NCBI GenBank assembly: GCA_016718405.1
Contig: JADKDJ010000018.1
Coordinates: 6,127-70,126, forward strand
From: Candidatus Rhodoferax odensensis
GTDB taxonomy: Bacteria; Pseudomonadota; Gammaproteobacteria; Burkholderiales; Burkholderiaceae_C
Length of the DNA stretch: 64,000 bases
Direction: 5' to 3'
Positions 1-11,244 of the stretch are shown here, piece by piece. A model generated the notes under the pieces. The model had not been told where the DNA came from. It ran no database searches and worked only from the letters and a program-made list of their open reading frames with translations. Position 1 is the first letter of the stretch; each line of letters starts with the position of its first letter. The position numbers and the translations under genes are program-made.

Positions 1-6
1 CGCGAC

Positions 7-101
7 CACACGCAGTGGGGAGTGTGGGGCAATTCCCCGAGCAGGCCGCCCTAGAGTGTAGCCCCCTCAAGAGGCAACGACCCACACGCAGTGGGGAGTG
101 T
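7..101. repeat. 19-bp direct repeat pair downstream of rho
   Basis: The 19-mer CACACGCAGTGGGGAGTGT occurs at 7-25 and again at 83-101, 76 bases apart. The similarity continues a few bases on both sides (a CGAC(C) leader, then TGGGGGCA or TAGGGGGCA). Both copies lie just beyond the 3' end of rho. The sequence codes for nothing I recognise. It could be a small intergenic repeat or a duplicated transcript end. Confidence 0.6.
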
Positions 102-115
102 AGGGGGCAATATCT

Positions 116-1381
116 CTATCCACCTCTTCGCATCATGTCAAGAACTCATTTATTTGGTCTTAGTGGCCTTCATTTTGCTTGAGCACCATCTCCGCTGGCC
201 TCGACCTCGTCCATGTTGTAGAGAAAACCCCGGCGCGGGATGCAGGTCTTCTGCAGAATTTCCAGCTGGCAGCAACTCTTCGCGACGCGTGCCGCTGCCG
301 GTTGCAGCAGAAACTGAATGGAGAACACTTTTCGTACAGGCGGCGGTCGGTGAATTTCGCTGTTGCCGGTGCCCTTGAACTCTTCAAAGATCACCTCGTC
401 CATGCGGCTGCCGGTATCGACCAGGGCGGTCGCGCAGATGGTCAGGGGCCCGCCTTCTTCGACGTTGCGCGCCGCACCGCAGCGCGCGGGCCGCTCCAGC
501 TGCGAATGGAGTCCACGCCACCGGTCAGCACCTTGCCGCTGGGCACCACGTTGTTGTGGCGCGCGCCAGGCGCGTGATGGAGTCCAACAGAATCACCACG
601 TCCTTCTTCAGTTCGACTAGGCGTTTAGCGCGCTCGGCCTGCAGTCTCGACCGCATGCACGTGGCGCGGCGGGGTTCGTCGAAGGTGGAGGCGATCACCT
701 CGCCTTTGACGGTGCGCTGCATCTCGGTCACTTCTTCGGGGCGTTCGTCAATCAGCAGCACCATCAGGTAGCTCTCGGGGTGATGGCCGAGATGGCGTGG
801 GCGATATGCTGCATCATCACGGTCTTCCCGCTCTTGGGCTGGGCCACGATCCAGGGCGCGCGGCCCCTTTGCCGATGGGGCGATGATGTCGATCACCCGT
901 CCGGTGATGTTCTCGTCGCTCTTGATGTCTTGTTCCAGCTTCATCTGGACCCAGGGAACAACGGCGTGAGGTTTTCGAACATCACCTTGTGCTTGATTGC
1001 CTTCTGGTGGGCCGTTATTGACCTTGTCCAACTTGTACAGGGCAAGTAGCGTTCACCATCCCCGGGCGTCCGCACCTCGCCTTCGATCATGTCGCCGGTG
1101 TGCAGGTTGAACCGTCGCACCTGGCTGGGGCTGATGTAGATGTCGTCGGTGCTGGCGGTGTAGCTGGTGTCGGGACTACGCAGAAAGCCAAACCCATCGG
1201 GCAGATTTCCAGCACGCCATCGGCAATGGTTGTTCGTAAAGCGCCGGGCGCGCTTCTTGATGATGGCGAACATCAGCTCCTGCTTGCGCATGCGGCCAGG
1301 TGTTTTCGATCTCAAGCTCTTCAGCCTGCTTGAGGACTTCCGACACAATGCAGTGCCTTGAGTTCCGTTTAAGGGTGGAAT
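116..1381 (-). CDS. rho: Transcription termination factor Rho (frame broken by indels)
   Basis: Rho is the hexameric RNA helicase that ends transcription. The minus strand carries nearly the whole protein in pieces across three frames. In order these are VSEVLKQAEELEIENT, MRKQELMFAIIKKRA, the cold-shock-like RNA-binding part with DGFGFLRS and DDIYISPSQVRRFNL, the ATPase core with LMVLLIDERPEEVTEMQR and IASTFDEP, then KDVVILLDSITRLARA and, near the C terminus, MDEVIFEEFKGTGN. The final MRRGG-stop lies at 116. The Walker A segment (about 830-880) is scrambled by indels. The start is not cleanly visible: around 1381 the sequence looks like a family start (MHL-ELKALH) with extra C, A and G bases. 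At least six indels, mostly homopolymer changes, break an essential gene, so they are probably sequence errors. Rho follows trxA on the same strand. Confidence 0.9.
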
Positions 1382-1526
1382 TGCCCCGAAGAGTTGACCG
1401 AAATACAAGGGATGGGCGAGTGGAGGCATGACGGTTGCCCCTGCCTCGATAAATTGACCCGGGAATTCGAACCCGCTCTGGATAGGTGCGGGCGATTGGT
1501 CGGATTATGACAGGAAATCCGGGACC

Positions 1527-1555
1527 AAAAAAAAGCGCCAGGCGTGGCCCGGCGC
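1527..1555 (-). terminator. Rho-independent terminator after trxA
   Basis: On the minus strand, directly after the trxA stop, GCGCCGGGCCACGCCTGGCGC forms a hairpin with an outer 5-bp GCGCC/GGCGC stem. It is followed by eight T residues (the A run at 1527-1534). It should end most trxA transcripts and partly separate trxA from rho. Confidence 0.75.
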
Positions 1556-1565
1556 GGACCGGCAA

Positions 1566-1896
1566 TCAGGCCAGTTGCTGATCGATGAAAGCCGGTGACT
1601 TCGCCTTGCTCATCGCACCCACCTTCGTGGCGGCGAGTTGGCCGTCCCGGAACACCATCAGTGTGGGGATGCCGCGAATACCGAACTTGGCGGGGATTTC
1701 GCGGTTCTCGTCCACATTCATCTTTGCCACTTGCAGCTTGCCCTGGTAGGTGGTGGAGACCTCGTCAGGATGGGGGCGATCATCTTGCAGGGACCGCACC
1801 ACTCGGCCAGTAGTCCACCAGCACGGGTTGCGCGGACTTCAAAACGTCGGCTTCGAACGAGCTGTCGGTGACTTGTTTGATCAGGGCGTTGGCCAT
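1566..1896 (-). CDS. trxA: Thioredoxin 1 (two 1-nt deletions)
   Basis: This is the cytoplasmic dithiol-disulfide reductase, reduced by thioredoxin reductase. The protein begins MANALIKQVTDSSFEADVL and ends KVGAMSKAK..FIDQQLA. The active-site WCGPCK is recovered once one G is restored near 1813 (TGGCC should be TGGGCC), and a second G near 1770 restores PILDEVSTTYQGKL. With both bases the gene is 333 nt (110 aa), normal for the family, so the breaks look like homopolymer undercalls. The conserved cis-proline is seen in GIRGIPTLMVF. The start is the ATG at 1894-1896. The gene is divergent from the AddB-like gene and lies upstream of rho on the same strand. Confidence 0.92.
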
Positions 1897-1980
1897 GGTG
1901 GAATCATTTTTGTGAAGCGGTACGGTTAAAGTGGGGGAAGTGTGACTGAAACCAAGTCCCCAAGCCCCGGCGCGCCCGCT

Positions 1981-4557
1981 ATGACTGAAATAGCCAAAAA
2001 TCATCAGGCGCCCAGCGGTGGTGGCAGGGGCTGGCGGATGCAGCCCGTGGTCGTTGGCTGGAGCCGCATCGCGGCTTGATCGCCTTCATTGCGGGGCAGA
2101 TGCAGCGGTGTCAGGCGCACCGGCCCGAACCGTGGTGTTGTTGCCATTTGCCCAACTGATGCCGGTGGCGGACCGCATGTGGGCGAGTGCCTACCCTGAC
2201 GGTTTGCGCCGCGTTTCGAGACCACCCGCAACTGGAGCCAGGCGCTGGGCGGCTGCAGCCATGGCTCTGCCGACCTGAGCTTTGACATGGCGTTGGACAC
2301 TGACCGCGCGCGCCTTGCTCGCTGCCGGTCTGGCTGCCCAGCGCGAACGCCCAGGCGCCTCGCTACTGGAAATGGCCTATCAACTGGCGGCCTTGGCGGC
2401 GGCGGTGGCGCCGGACCACCGGGCAGCCCTGGGCGCAGGGATTGCGTCCTGTTCTCCAGGCAGGGCTGGATGGCCCGCTACTGGCCCAGGAAGCGGCGCT
2501 CACCAGCGTGGCGCTGGCCTGGGTTGCCAGTTCAACCCATCACCGATGCCTTGTTCACCTGCGGCGACACAGGGCGTCGACTGTCTGGTGCTGTTGCAGG
2601 GGTTTGAGGCGGAGCCGATCGAGCGGACGCTGGCGACACTTTTGGCGAACGCTTTGCGGCCACGCCCATTCATGCCGAGACCGCCCAGGGTCAGGTTGCG
2701 CTGCGTGCTGCGAGCGACATGGAGGACGAAGCGCAGCCAGGCCTCAGGCTGTGTCATGCAACACCAGCAGGCCGGGCGCGCCGGTGGCGCTGGTGGCGCT
2801 GGACCGGGCGTTGACGCGGCGCGTGCGCGCCATGCTGGAGGGCGGCAACTTGCGCCTGCGCGACGAAAACGGCTGGAAGCTGTCCACCACCCGCGCGGTG
2901 CCGCGCTGATGGCCTTGCTGCGTGCCTGCGCCTGGAACGCCGGATACCGACGCCGTGCTGGACTGGCTCAAGAACGGCGTAGCGGCGGCGGATGACCAGG
3001 CCCTGCGCAGCCTGGAGCACAGTTTGCGCCAGCGTGCGGTGCGCGACTGGAGCGCCTGGCGCGGCGATGAGGATATGGCAGATGTTGTGACCCTGACCGA
3101 GCAAGTCAACGCCTGGCGCCTGAGTTTGCAGCGCTCGCGACCGCTGGGGCTGTGGCTGTCGGGATTGCAGGAACTGCTGCAGGCCACGGGCCAGTGGGCG
3201 GCGTTGCAGGCCGATCGCCTGTCAGCTCCGACGTGTTGGCCGCGCTGCACCTGCACCGTGGCACGGAATTGCTGGGCGATCAGCCGGCCGCGCAATTTCT
3301 GTGGACGGCACGACGCTTGAGTCTGGCCGAGTTCACCACCTGGGTGCGCCAGGTGCTGGAAGCTGCCAGTTGTTCGCCCTGTACCCAATCGATGAGCAGG
3401 TCGTGATCGTGCCGATGAACCAGTTGCTGGAGCCGTCAATTCGCGGCCCTGGTGGTGCCAGGATGCGATGAGCACACATGAACCCGGCCAGCGAGCCGCC
3501 TGGGCGCTGGACTGCGGCGCAAAAGGCTTGCACTCGGGCTGCCGTCGCGACAGACCTTGCAGGCCAGTGCCCGTGCCGCCTGGCAGCACGCCCTGCAAAC
3601 ACCGGTGTGCGACGTGTTGTGGCGTCAAAGCGATGAGGCGGGCGAAACCCTGTTGCCCAGCACCTTGGTGCAGGCATTGCAACCAGAAACTGCCGCCGCC
3701 TGGGCCGTGCACGACCCGCGCCGCCTGCGCAGCGTTGCCTGCCTGCAACGCGCGCCCCTGCCACAGGGCAATCGTTTGCCGGTCTCGACGCTGTCGGCCA
3801 GCGCCTACGACGACTTGCGTAGCTGCCCTACAAGTTCTTTGCCTTGCGCCAGTTGGGACTGCGTGAGGTGGATGAACTCGACACGGAAGTGGACAAGCGC
3901 GACTTTGGCAACTGGCTGCATGAGGTGCTTCGGCGGTTCAGAAGCCTTGCGAGTCCAGCCGGACCTGGCACTGAACGCGCGCGCCGCCTTGCTCGATGCC
4001 ACGGCGCAAGGCGTCAGTGACGCGATTGGTCTGCCCCAGAGGAGTTCTTGCCCTTCGCCGCCGCCTGATAAGCGGTGCGTGATGGCTACCTGCTGTGGCT
4101 GCGGCGCACGAGTAGGACGGTGCGCAATTCGAGCAGGCCGAAGCCTGGCGCGAGCGGACGATCGGAGCAGTCAGAAGCTGGTCGGCGAGATCGACCGGAT
4201 CGACCGCCAGGCCAATGGGCTTAACTTGGTGCTTGACTACAAGAGCGAGGACCAAAGCAAGACCAAACAGCGTGTGGCCAACCCTTTGAGGACGCGCAAC
4301 TGGCCTTTTATGCGGCCCCCTGCTGCCGGACGACGAACTGGTAAGCGCCTATGTCACGGTGGGCGAGAAGCAGGGTACGACCAAGGTGTCCGAGGGGATC
4401 AAATCGTGGACGTGCGTGACGCGCTGATCGGGGGCATCCTGCTGCACCGCCCAGATCGCGCGGGGCGCGACCCCCGCCAGCGTTGGGTCAGCCGCCGTCG
4501 TGCGACTACTGTGCCGCGCGGGGCCTGTGCCGAGAGACTCGTGGACGGAGGTGGCCA
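1981..4557 (+). CDS. AddB-like PD-(D/E)XK nuclease subunit (multiple frameshifts)
   Basis: This is probably the nuclease/scaffold partner of an AddAB-type double-strand break repair enzyme, working with the UvrD-like protein encoded next to it. Assembled across frames, the protein contains PARTVVLLPFAQLMPVADR, then FETTRNWSQALGG, DCLVLLQGFEAEPIERTL, DENGWKLSTTRA and VLDWLKNG. Near the C terminus are the nuclease core (VGEIDRIDRQ, then LVLDYKSEDQ, with Asp, Asp and Lys in the PD-(D/E)XK arrangement) and a cysteine cluster CDYCAARGLC like the AddB iron-sulfur site. ATG 1981 reads MTEIAKNHQAP and fits the family N terminus after one correction. More than ten indels break the frame. The exact stop is not visible and lies near the start of the next gene. 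Confidence 0.8.
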
Positions 4558-7500
4558 ATGTCGACTCCCGCCCGCATACGAGATCAACAGCCAGAGCGTC
4601 GCGCGAGCGCACGCCATCGCCTGCGACCCCACCGCAGCGTGGCGGTGGAAGCCTGCGCGAAGAATGTAAGCAAGACCTGGATGCTGGTGTCGCGTATCAG
4701 TGCGTGCCCTGCTGGAAGGCAGCGCGCCGCAGGACATTCTGGCCATCACCTTCACCAAGAAGGCCGCTGGCGAAATGCGCCAGCGCGCCTGCGAAGTGGC
4801 TGGTGGTGTTTGCCAGTGCCACGCCGGCACAACTCGATGCCGAGTTGATTGCCAGAGGAATCGGCCCGCAGACCACGCCAGCACGGCGTCGGGCGCTACA
4901 AAAACTGTATCAGAACGGGCTTGCGACGGGCCGCCCGGTGCAGATCCGTACTTTTCATGGCTGGTTCGCCGCCTTGTTGCGCACAGCGCCGCTGTCGGTG
5001 CTGCAGGAGCTGGGCCTGCCCGGTCCGTATGAACTGCTGGAAGACGACACGGCGGCGGTGGCGCAGGTCTGGCGTCGCTTCAACCAGGCGGTGCTGGCCG
5101 ACCCGCAGGCCTTGCAGGACTATCGGGATCTGGTGCACAAAAGCGCACGGCCGCTTTCAGATTGCGCGGGCGCTGCACGCTGCACTGGCCAAGCGGGTGG
5201 AGTTCGAACTGGCCGACGCCAACCAAGTGGTCGACGCCTCGGTGCGGCGCTTCGATGCGCAGTTTCCCGCCTGTGCCGGTCTGCCAGAGCCGCTGGCCCT
5301 GTTGTGGCGCGCGCCTGAGCGGCGAGTGCTGCAGGACGCGGCGCGCGCTGGGCAGTGCCAGCCAGCCTCGTTCAGCACCAGGGGTCGAGCTGGAACGCGC
5401 TGAGCGACGGCCATGGCGCTGGTGTGTTGGCGGCTTTGCTGACGCAGGAGGGCACGGCGCGCAAGTTCAGCGACAAGCTGGCGGGCATCGCCACCGTGCG
5501 ACAAGCCCGGGAACTGGCCTTGCTGGCGCAGGCGGCGCAGGCCCAGCACCAAGCCTGGCTGCACCAGCAGCGCATGGCCCGGCTGACGCGCCGACTGATC
5601 GCCGAGTTTGCCGCGCTCAAGCGCGAGCGCGGCTGGATCGATATGAACGACGTGGAACGTGCCGCGCGCTGTCTGCTGTCGGACAGCGTGTTGTCGGGCT
5701 GGGTGCAGGAGCGGCTCGATGCCCGCGTGGCGCACCTGCTGATTGACGAGTTTCAGGACACCAGCCCCTTACGGTGGCAGGCCCTGAGCGCCTGGCTCGG
5801 TGGCTACGCGGGTGCTGGCCGGGCGCCCAGCGTATTCATGGTGGGCGACCCCAAACAAAGCATCTACCGCTTTCGCCGGGCCGAGCCGCAGGTGTTTCGG
5901 GCCGCGCAGCGCACCTCGTGGTGCAAGGGGGCTGGGGTGATTTGCTCAGTTGCGACCACACCCGGCGCAATGCCACGGCGGTGGTGGCCCTGGTCAACCG
6001 CGTGATGGATCAGGCCCAACAGGCTGGCCAGTACGGCGGCTTTCGCCCGCACACGACCGAGATCGGACGGGGACTGGCGCGGTGCTGGCCTGCCCAAAGA
6101 TAGACCGCAGCGCCAACCAACCGGACAACAGCGGTGGCGCGCCACCAGGCGCCTGGCGCGACAGCCTGACGCAGCCGCGGGTGCTGCCGAGGAGACGCTC
6201 AAGACGCTGGAGTGCCGCCAGGCCGCGTTGTGGATTGCGCAGCGGTTGGCGCCGGGCGGCGTCGACGCGGCGCCGGGGTCGCTGCAGCCGCAACACATCA
6301 TGGTGCTGTCGCGCAAGGCTCGAGCGCTGGGTCTGATACAGGAAGCCCTGCGCGCCTTGCATCCCGACGCAACAGCCCGAGAAGACCGACCTGGCGCAGG
6401 CCCCGAGGTGCAGGACATCGTTGCCTTGCTCGACGCCTTGCTGTCGCCGAACCACAACCTGTCGCTGGCGCGCGCGCTCAAGTCGCCGCTGTTTGGCATC
6501 GGTGACGAGGGCTGGTGCAGCTCGCGCTGCTGGTGCGCCAACGGCGCGACGCCGCTCAGGATGCACCGCCTGGCTGGATCTGTTGCGATCGGCTGCGGAC
6601 CTGCGGCGTCCTGCACGCGGCCGGTGTCACGTTGATGCTGGCAAGGCTGGGTTGCCGCCCTGCCGCCACACGACGCTGCACGCGATCTATGACGACGGTG
6701 ACGTGCTGGCGCGCCTTGGCGCCGCTGCCCCGCAGGCGCTGCGCGATGGCGTACTGGCCAACTTGCGTGCCTTGTTGTCGGCGGCGCTGCAGATCGACGG
6801 GGGCCGCTTTGTCACGCCCTACGCCTTTGTTCGCGCGCTCAGGGCCGGTGGCGTGAGGGCCGCGGCCCGGGCCCGACGCCAACGCCGTGCGGCTCTTGAC
6901 CATTCACGGCGCCAAAGGGCTGGAAGCGCCCGTGGTGTTGCTGCCTCGACGCCGACAGCGAGGCGCCCCACCAGTGAGACCATGGGCGTGCAGGTGGACT
7001 GGCCGGGCGAGGCGCCAGCACCCCGGCGTTTTGTGTTTCTGGCGAGCCAGAGCCAGCCGCAAGCCTGCATGGTGCAGGCCCTCGCCAGCGAAAGGAGGCG
7101 CAGCAGCGCGAAGGCTCAACGCCCTGTGCGTGGCGATGACGCGCGCGCAAAGCCAGCTGGTGGTGTCGGCGCTGCAGCCGCATCGCTCGCAAGCCAGCAG
7201 CTGGTGGGCACGACTGCGGGGTGACGGCTTGCTGCTGGCCGAGCCGGTGGCCGCACAGCGCCGCGTCGCCCGCTTGGCGGGTCGGCGGTCACGCCTGCGT
7301 CGCCCATCACTAGTTTGTGTTGCCAATACTGCCGATGGACGTCGTCCGTATTGACGATGTCGCTGCAAAAACAATAGCAAGCGCGGAGCCACTGGCGGAC
7401 TCCCTGTCTTCACGCCTCGGTCAGGCCATGCACCGCTTGCTGGAGCGTCATGGCGCTGCGTTGTCCGCGATTCAGACCGCCCAGCTTCAGGACGTGGTGC

Positions 7501-7905
7501 GCGGTTTGCGCTGGAGACGGCGCAGGCCGAACAGGCCTTGAGCATGGCGCTGCATTGTGCGGGGAGGGCGCCTGGGCCTGGGACGGGCGGCGCTGAGCTG
7601 GCAGGGGGGTGGAGGTGGCGGTGACGGACCGCGGTGAACTGCTGCGCATCGATCGATTGGTGCAGGTCAAGGTCAGTGGCGACTGGTGGGTGCTGGATTA
7701 CAAGTCCGCTGCCAGGCCGAGGCCGACCCCGCTCTGATGGCGCAACTGCGCCTTCTACCGTGCTGTGGTGCAGGCGTGCCCAAGTAAGCCAAGGTGGTGC
7801 GTGCCGCTTTCTCAGCGCTGATGGCAAGTTGATCAGACGCTACCGGACGGCGCCTCGGTCGATAATGCGCATGCATGTTGCACCCCTAACCGACACGTCA
7901 GGTGA
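4558..7905 (+). CDS. AddA-like UvrD-family helicase/nuclease (multiple frameshifts)
   Basis: This is an SF1A DNA helicase with a C-terminal nuclease, the motor of an AddAB-type end-resection enzyme that substitutes for RecBCD. The ATG at 4558 opens MSTPA(A)YEINSQSV, followed by SVAVEACAGSGKTWMLVSRI (Walker A, after a correction). Further motifs are ITFTKKAAGEMRQR, QIRTFHGWFAALL, HLLIDEFQDTSPLRWQ (Walker B), VGDPKQSIYRFRRAEPQVF (motif III), LTIHGAKGLEAPVVLL (motif V) and AMTRAQSQLVVSAL (motif VI). The nuclease core near the end reads LLRIDRLVQVKVSGDWWVLD followed by YKSA. The C terminus NAHACCTPNRHVR stops with TGA at 7905. About 1,115 residues fits the family. Many indels break the frame and are probably sequence errors. 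Confidence 0.85.
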
Positions 7906-7911
7906 ACCCTG

Positions 7912-9191
7912 ATGACTGCCAAGACTGCCATCACTGAAGAAACCTTCATTTCGCCTGCGCAGTTGTGCGTTGGTTGCACGTGCATCTGGACTTGCCGTGG
8001 ACGAGCACCCGTTTACTTTTCCAGTTTCAAGATCAAGAGCTTGGAGCAAATCGTCGCCTGCAATCGTTGGGCCTGATGAGGATTCGATACAACAGGAGCA
8101 AGAGCGACGGCGAGCCTCTGGCGGTCCCGAAAGGTGTGTAAGCAGGAGCCCGCAACGCCTGTCTCGCATGAGGACGATCCGCTGTACCAGGCCAAGGCGC
8201 GCGTGTCGAGGCGACTGCTTGGCGCAGCAGTCGCGTGTTGCCAAATGTGACCGCGAGTTCTGAGCTCGGCACGGGCGGTCAAGTCGATCAACCAGAACCT
8301 GTTTGCCAAGCCTGACGGGGCGCGCCAGGGAGGCCAGTGGCTGGTGCGATCGATCGCCAGTTCCATGCTCACCGGAGTCCGACATTGCCATCAATCTCAT
8401 GAAGGACAAGCCGGGCGGCGAAGATGTCTACTTTCATTCGCTCGGCATTTGACGCTTCTGTCGATGATGCGCAGGCCAAGGAAACTGAAGGCGCCACCGG
8501 GAAGTAGCAATCCGGTTGATCAGTAGGGGCGATGTTTCGCCGATGTTGGCAAGCTCGACATTCCGGACCGTATCGTGCCCAAGACCGGACCTTGACCAAA
8601 CCCGAGTTGTCACTGTTGCAACAACATTGCGCCTATGGGGTAGAGACTGGGCGCAAGCTGGGCCTGCCCAGTGAAGCGCTGACCGTGATCGCCCAGCACC
8701 ACGAGTATTCCGACGGTACCGGGTATCCCAAAGGCCTCAAGGGCTCTGATATTTTCTTGCTGGCCGGGTGGTTGCCATCGTCAGCTGCTACGACCAACCT
8801 GTGCAACCCGGTCAAGCAGTCGGCTGTGACGCCCCGCACCGGCGCTGTCCCTGATGTATGCCCAGCGAGCCAGGTTCGACACCGCGGCATTGACGACTTT
8901 TGTGCGCTGCATGGGAATTTACCCGCCAGGTACGGTGGTGGTGTTGTCCAATGAGTCCATCGGCATGGTGGTGTCGGTCAACAGCACGGTGCCACTCAAA
9001 CCCACCGTGTTGATCTACGACCCAGCAGTTCCACGCGAGCGCGCAATTCTGGTCGAACTCGAAAGCAGAGCCCGAGGTCTCGATCAGCCGCGCTCAAACC
9101 CGAGCAGTTGCCCAAGCCGGTGTACGACTACCTCGCACCGAGACGACGTCTGACCTACTATTTCGACTCCGAGTCCAGCGCCGCAGCCTGA
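7912..9191 (+). CDS. HD-GYP domain cyclic-di-GMP phosphodiesterase with DUF3391 N terminus (frameshifted)
   Basis: This is a predicted cytoplasmic phosphodiesterase that degrades cyclic-di-GMP. It begins MTAKTAITEETFISPAQLCV at ATG 7912 and continues with the DUF3391-type segment (LDLPWTEHPFTFSSFKIKSL). The HD-GYP domain shows FHDVGKLDIPDRIVPK, LTKPE and the signature HHEYSDGTGYPKGLKG. The end is YDYLAPRRRLTYYFDSES, with TGA at 9189-9191. The gene starts 7 nt after the AddA stop. At least six indels interrupt it, and the corrected length of about 425 aa is normal. It is the only recognisable degradative counterpart to the three GGDEF proteins in this window. Confidence 0.87.
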
Positions 9192-9257
9192 CCAGACCAC
9201 CTGCACGAGCCTTGCCGACACCGCGGCAGGTCCGGTCGAACTTGCCACAGGAAATTC

Positions 9258-10600
9258 ATGCCAGCCGCTACGCAAACTTCGACCGTCGTCATCGTCGGTG
9301 CCGGTCCCTCTGGCCTCATGGTCGCCGGGGCTCAGTGCCGCGGGTCTTGCCGTAGACCTGTTCGATGCGATGCCCGGCGTTGGGCGCAAGTTCCTGCTCG
9401 TAAGCGGGGGCGGGCTCAATCTGAAGCCATGCCGAGCCTTCCGCCCGATCGGTTTGTTACCCGCTACAGGGCGCGCCAGGCAACGCTGAACGGCCCGGTG
9501 CGCGAGTTCGGCCCTCAACGGAGGTGCCGGGAGTGGGCCAAATCGTTGGGGTGGAGACGCTTTGTCGGCAGCTCCGGGCATGTATTTCCACCGACATGAA
9601 GGCCCGCGCCACTGTTTGCGCGCCTGGCTGATGCGCCTGCGCCATCCCGAGCGCGGCGTGGCGGTGCGCTTCCACATGCGTCATCGTTGGAATGGATCGC
9701 TGGAGCGTGGTGACGATGGCGTTTTCAGTCTGGGCTTTGAGTCGCCAGGCGGCACGCTGCAGGCAAGCCGCGCGCGGTCGTGCTCGCGCTGGGGGTGGCA
9801 GTTGGGCTCGACTCGGCTCCGGACGGGGCCTGGGTGCCTGGCCCAATCGCGTGGCATTGCCGTCGCACCGCTGCTGGCGGCAGGTGTGGCTTCGACGCGG
9901 CCTCGCCGCGCGTGCTGGCTGCGGCTGGCCCGGTTATTGGCGGGCCGACCTCACGGTCGCCCGTCGGCTGGAGCAGAGCGCTTCGCCAGTCGCCACGCGG
10001 GCGAGCAGTTCAAGTCGGTGGCGATTTCGGTTCAGACTCGAACGGACCACCTTGGCAGCGCAAGGGTGAATTCGTGGCCACGGCCACGGGCGTGGAAGGC
10101 AGTTTGATCTACGCCCGCGTCCAGTCTGCTGCGCGACCAGATCTGGCCCGTGGCCGCACCGGGGTGTTCGAAGCTTGATCTGCTCCCGGACATCAGCGCG
10201 CAGCGGGGGTCGGCCGAGGTCCGCCATCCACGCGGCACCCGTTCGCTGAGCAGCCACCTCAAGAGCCGCCTGCATTTGCACGGAATCAAGGCCGCCATCC
10301 TGTTTGAGGTTTTGACAAGACGAACTCGCGCAGCCCAGCGCGCACCAGCCGCCACAATCAAGGCCTTGCCAATTCGATTGGCGAGCACGCGACCGCTCGA
10401 CGAGGCGATCAGCAACGCCGGTGGCGTCTGCTTCAGAGTGTCTCAACCGTGAAGTTGATGGTGACGGCTCAGCCCGGACTATTCTGTCAGCGAAACGGCT
10501 GCTCGACTGGGAGGCTCCCACCGGTGGCTCCTTTTGACCGCCTGCCTGGCCACCGGCACGCGCGTGCCGCTGGGGTGTGCAGCAGTACTTGTCCCGAGGA
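9258..10600 (+). CDS. TIGR03862-type NAD(P)/FAD-dependent flavoprotein (frameshifted)
   Basis: This is a flavoprotein of the HI0933/BaiN-like group whose substrate is not established. The N-terminal dinucleotide fold is TSTVVIVGAGPSGLMVAGAL (GxGxxG). The FAD-family signature VGRKFL(L)AGKGGLN follows, then ETFVGSSGRVFPTDMKA and LRAWLMRLRHPERGV. Later come VVLALGGGSWARLGSDG, GEFVATATGVEGSLIYA, HPRGTRSLSSHLKSRL and a C-terminal FAD-contact region (GLFCAGEMLDWEAPTGGY after corrections, about 10484-10545). The start is ATG 9258. The 3' end is uncertain because of indels and lies about at 10600, just before the convergent gene. About ten indels are present, so the frame breaks probably reflect read quality. 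Confidence 0.82.
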
Positions 10601-10609
10601 CGATTCGGT

Positions 10610-10933
10610 TCAGAGTTTCGCGACCACCGCCTGGGCCAGTTTGATCTGATCTGTCTTGGCTTTGGGCAAGGTCACCTGGATCGAGGCGTTGGCCTTGCGC
10701 ACGGTGAGTGTTCCGTTGATGTCGGTCCATACCGCCTCGTCGCCCAAATAGTACTCAACGATGTCGCTACCGTAAGCCGCCGCGGCAACTTGTTCTTCCA
10801 CGGCGCCGTGTCGCCAATCATTAGCACGACTGTCGCGGAAGATTGCCCCATCTGCTCGATCACCCTGGAATGCTGGCCTCAAGCTCGATTCCGAGGCCAC
10901 TCCAGCTACAACACGACCTGCGGCGTAAAACAA
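10610..10933 (-). CDS. Hypothetical protein (5' end uncertain)
   Basis: I do not recognise this protein. The open frame is 107 codons and ends LPKAKTDQIKLAQAVVAKL-stop at 10610. The C-terminal half (AYGSDIVEYYLGDEAVWTDI, then NGTLTVRKANASIQ) has the regular polar/hydrophobic alternation of a folded beta-rich domain. The first residues (FYAAGRVVAG) could be the end of a signal peptide whose start was lost to an indel, since neighbouring genes are damaged in the same way. It is convergent with the flavoprotein gene. Confidence 0.5.
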   Translation of the reverse strand: MFYAAGRVVAGVASESSLRPAFQGDRADGAIFRDSRANDWRHGAVEEQVAAAAYGSDIVEYYLGDEAVWTDINGTLTVRKANASIQVTLPKAKTDQIKLAQAVVAKL

Positions 10934-11244
10934 ACGGGGTCTTACCGACGGCTCGATGTGCCGATCAACTGACGATGACTACATCCAGAAACGGTGCTGA
11001 GTCTTTGGTGGTAAAGCCCGAAGCTTCAGCCGACGCTTTGGTACCAATGTCCTTCGATCAACGGCCCCCGAAGCGTTCGTGCATGAGCCCAATCAGCAGA
11101 TCAGACGCTACTTCAACAACTACTCAAGGAGCCTCCTGTTCCGGCTTGCTGCACCGGATAGCACCGTGTTTACCACTCTCCAAAGACGGAGTCAAATCCT
11201 CGGTGACCGATCCAACTCAGCGCCCGCCGGAGCAGGCCCGCGAC
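10934..11244. other. About 310 bases with no gene recognised
   Basis: Between the hypothetical gene and the acyltransferase stop I see only short open frames on the plus strand. One contains NQQIRRYFNNYSRSLLFRLA from about 11095, which looks protein-like but matches nothing I know. In this indel-rich stretch a small broken gene, or the lost 5' end of the minus-strand hypothetical gene, cannot be excluded. No clear promoter, RNA or terminator was seen. Confidence 0.35.

Noticed and set aside
1440..1510. A TTCGAAT sequence in a GC-rich context suggesting a tRNA T-arm
   Set aside because: No acceptor stem, anticodon arm or CCA end can be fitted around it. It is ordinary sequence between trxA and rho.
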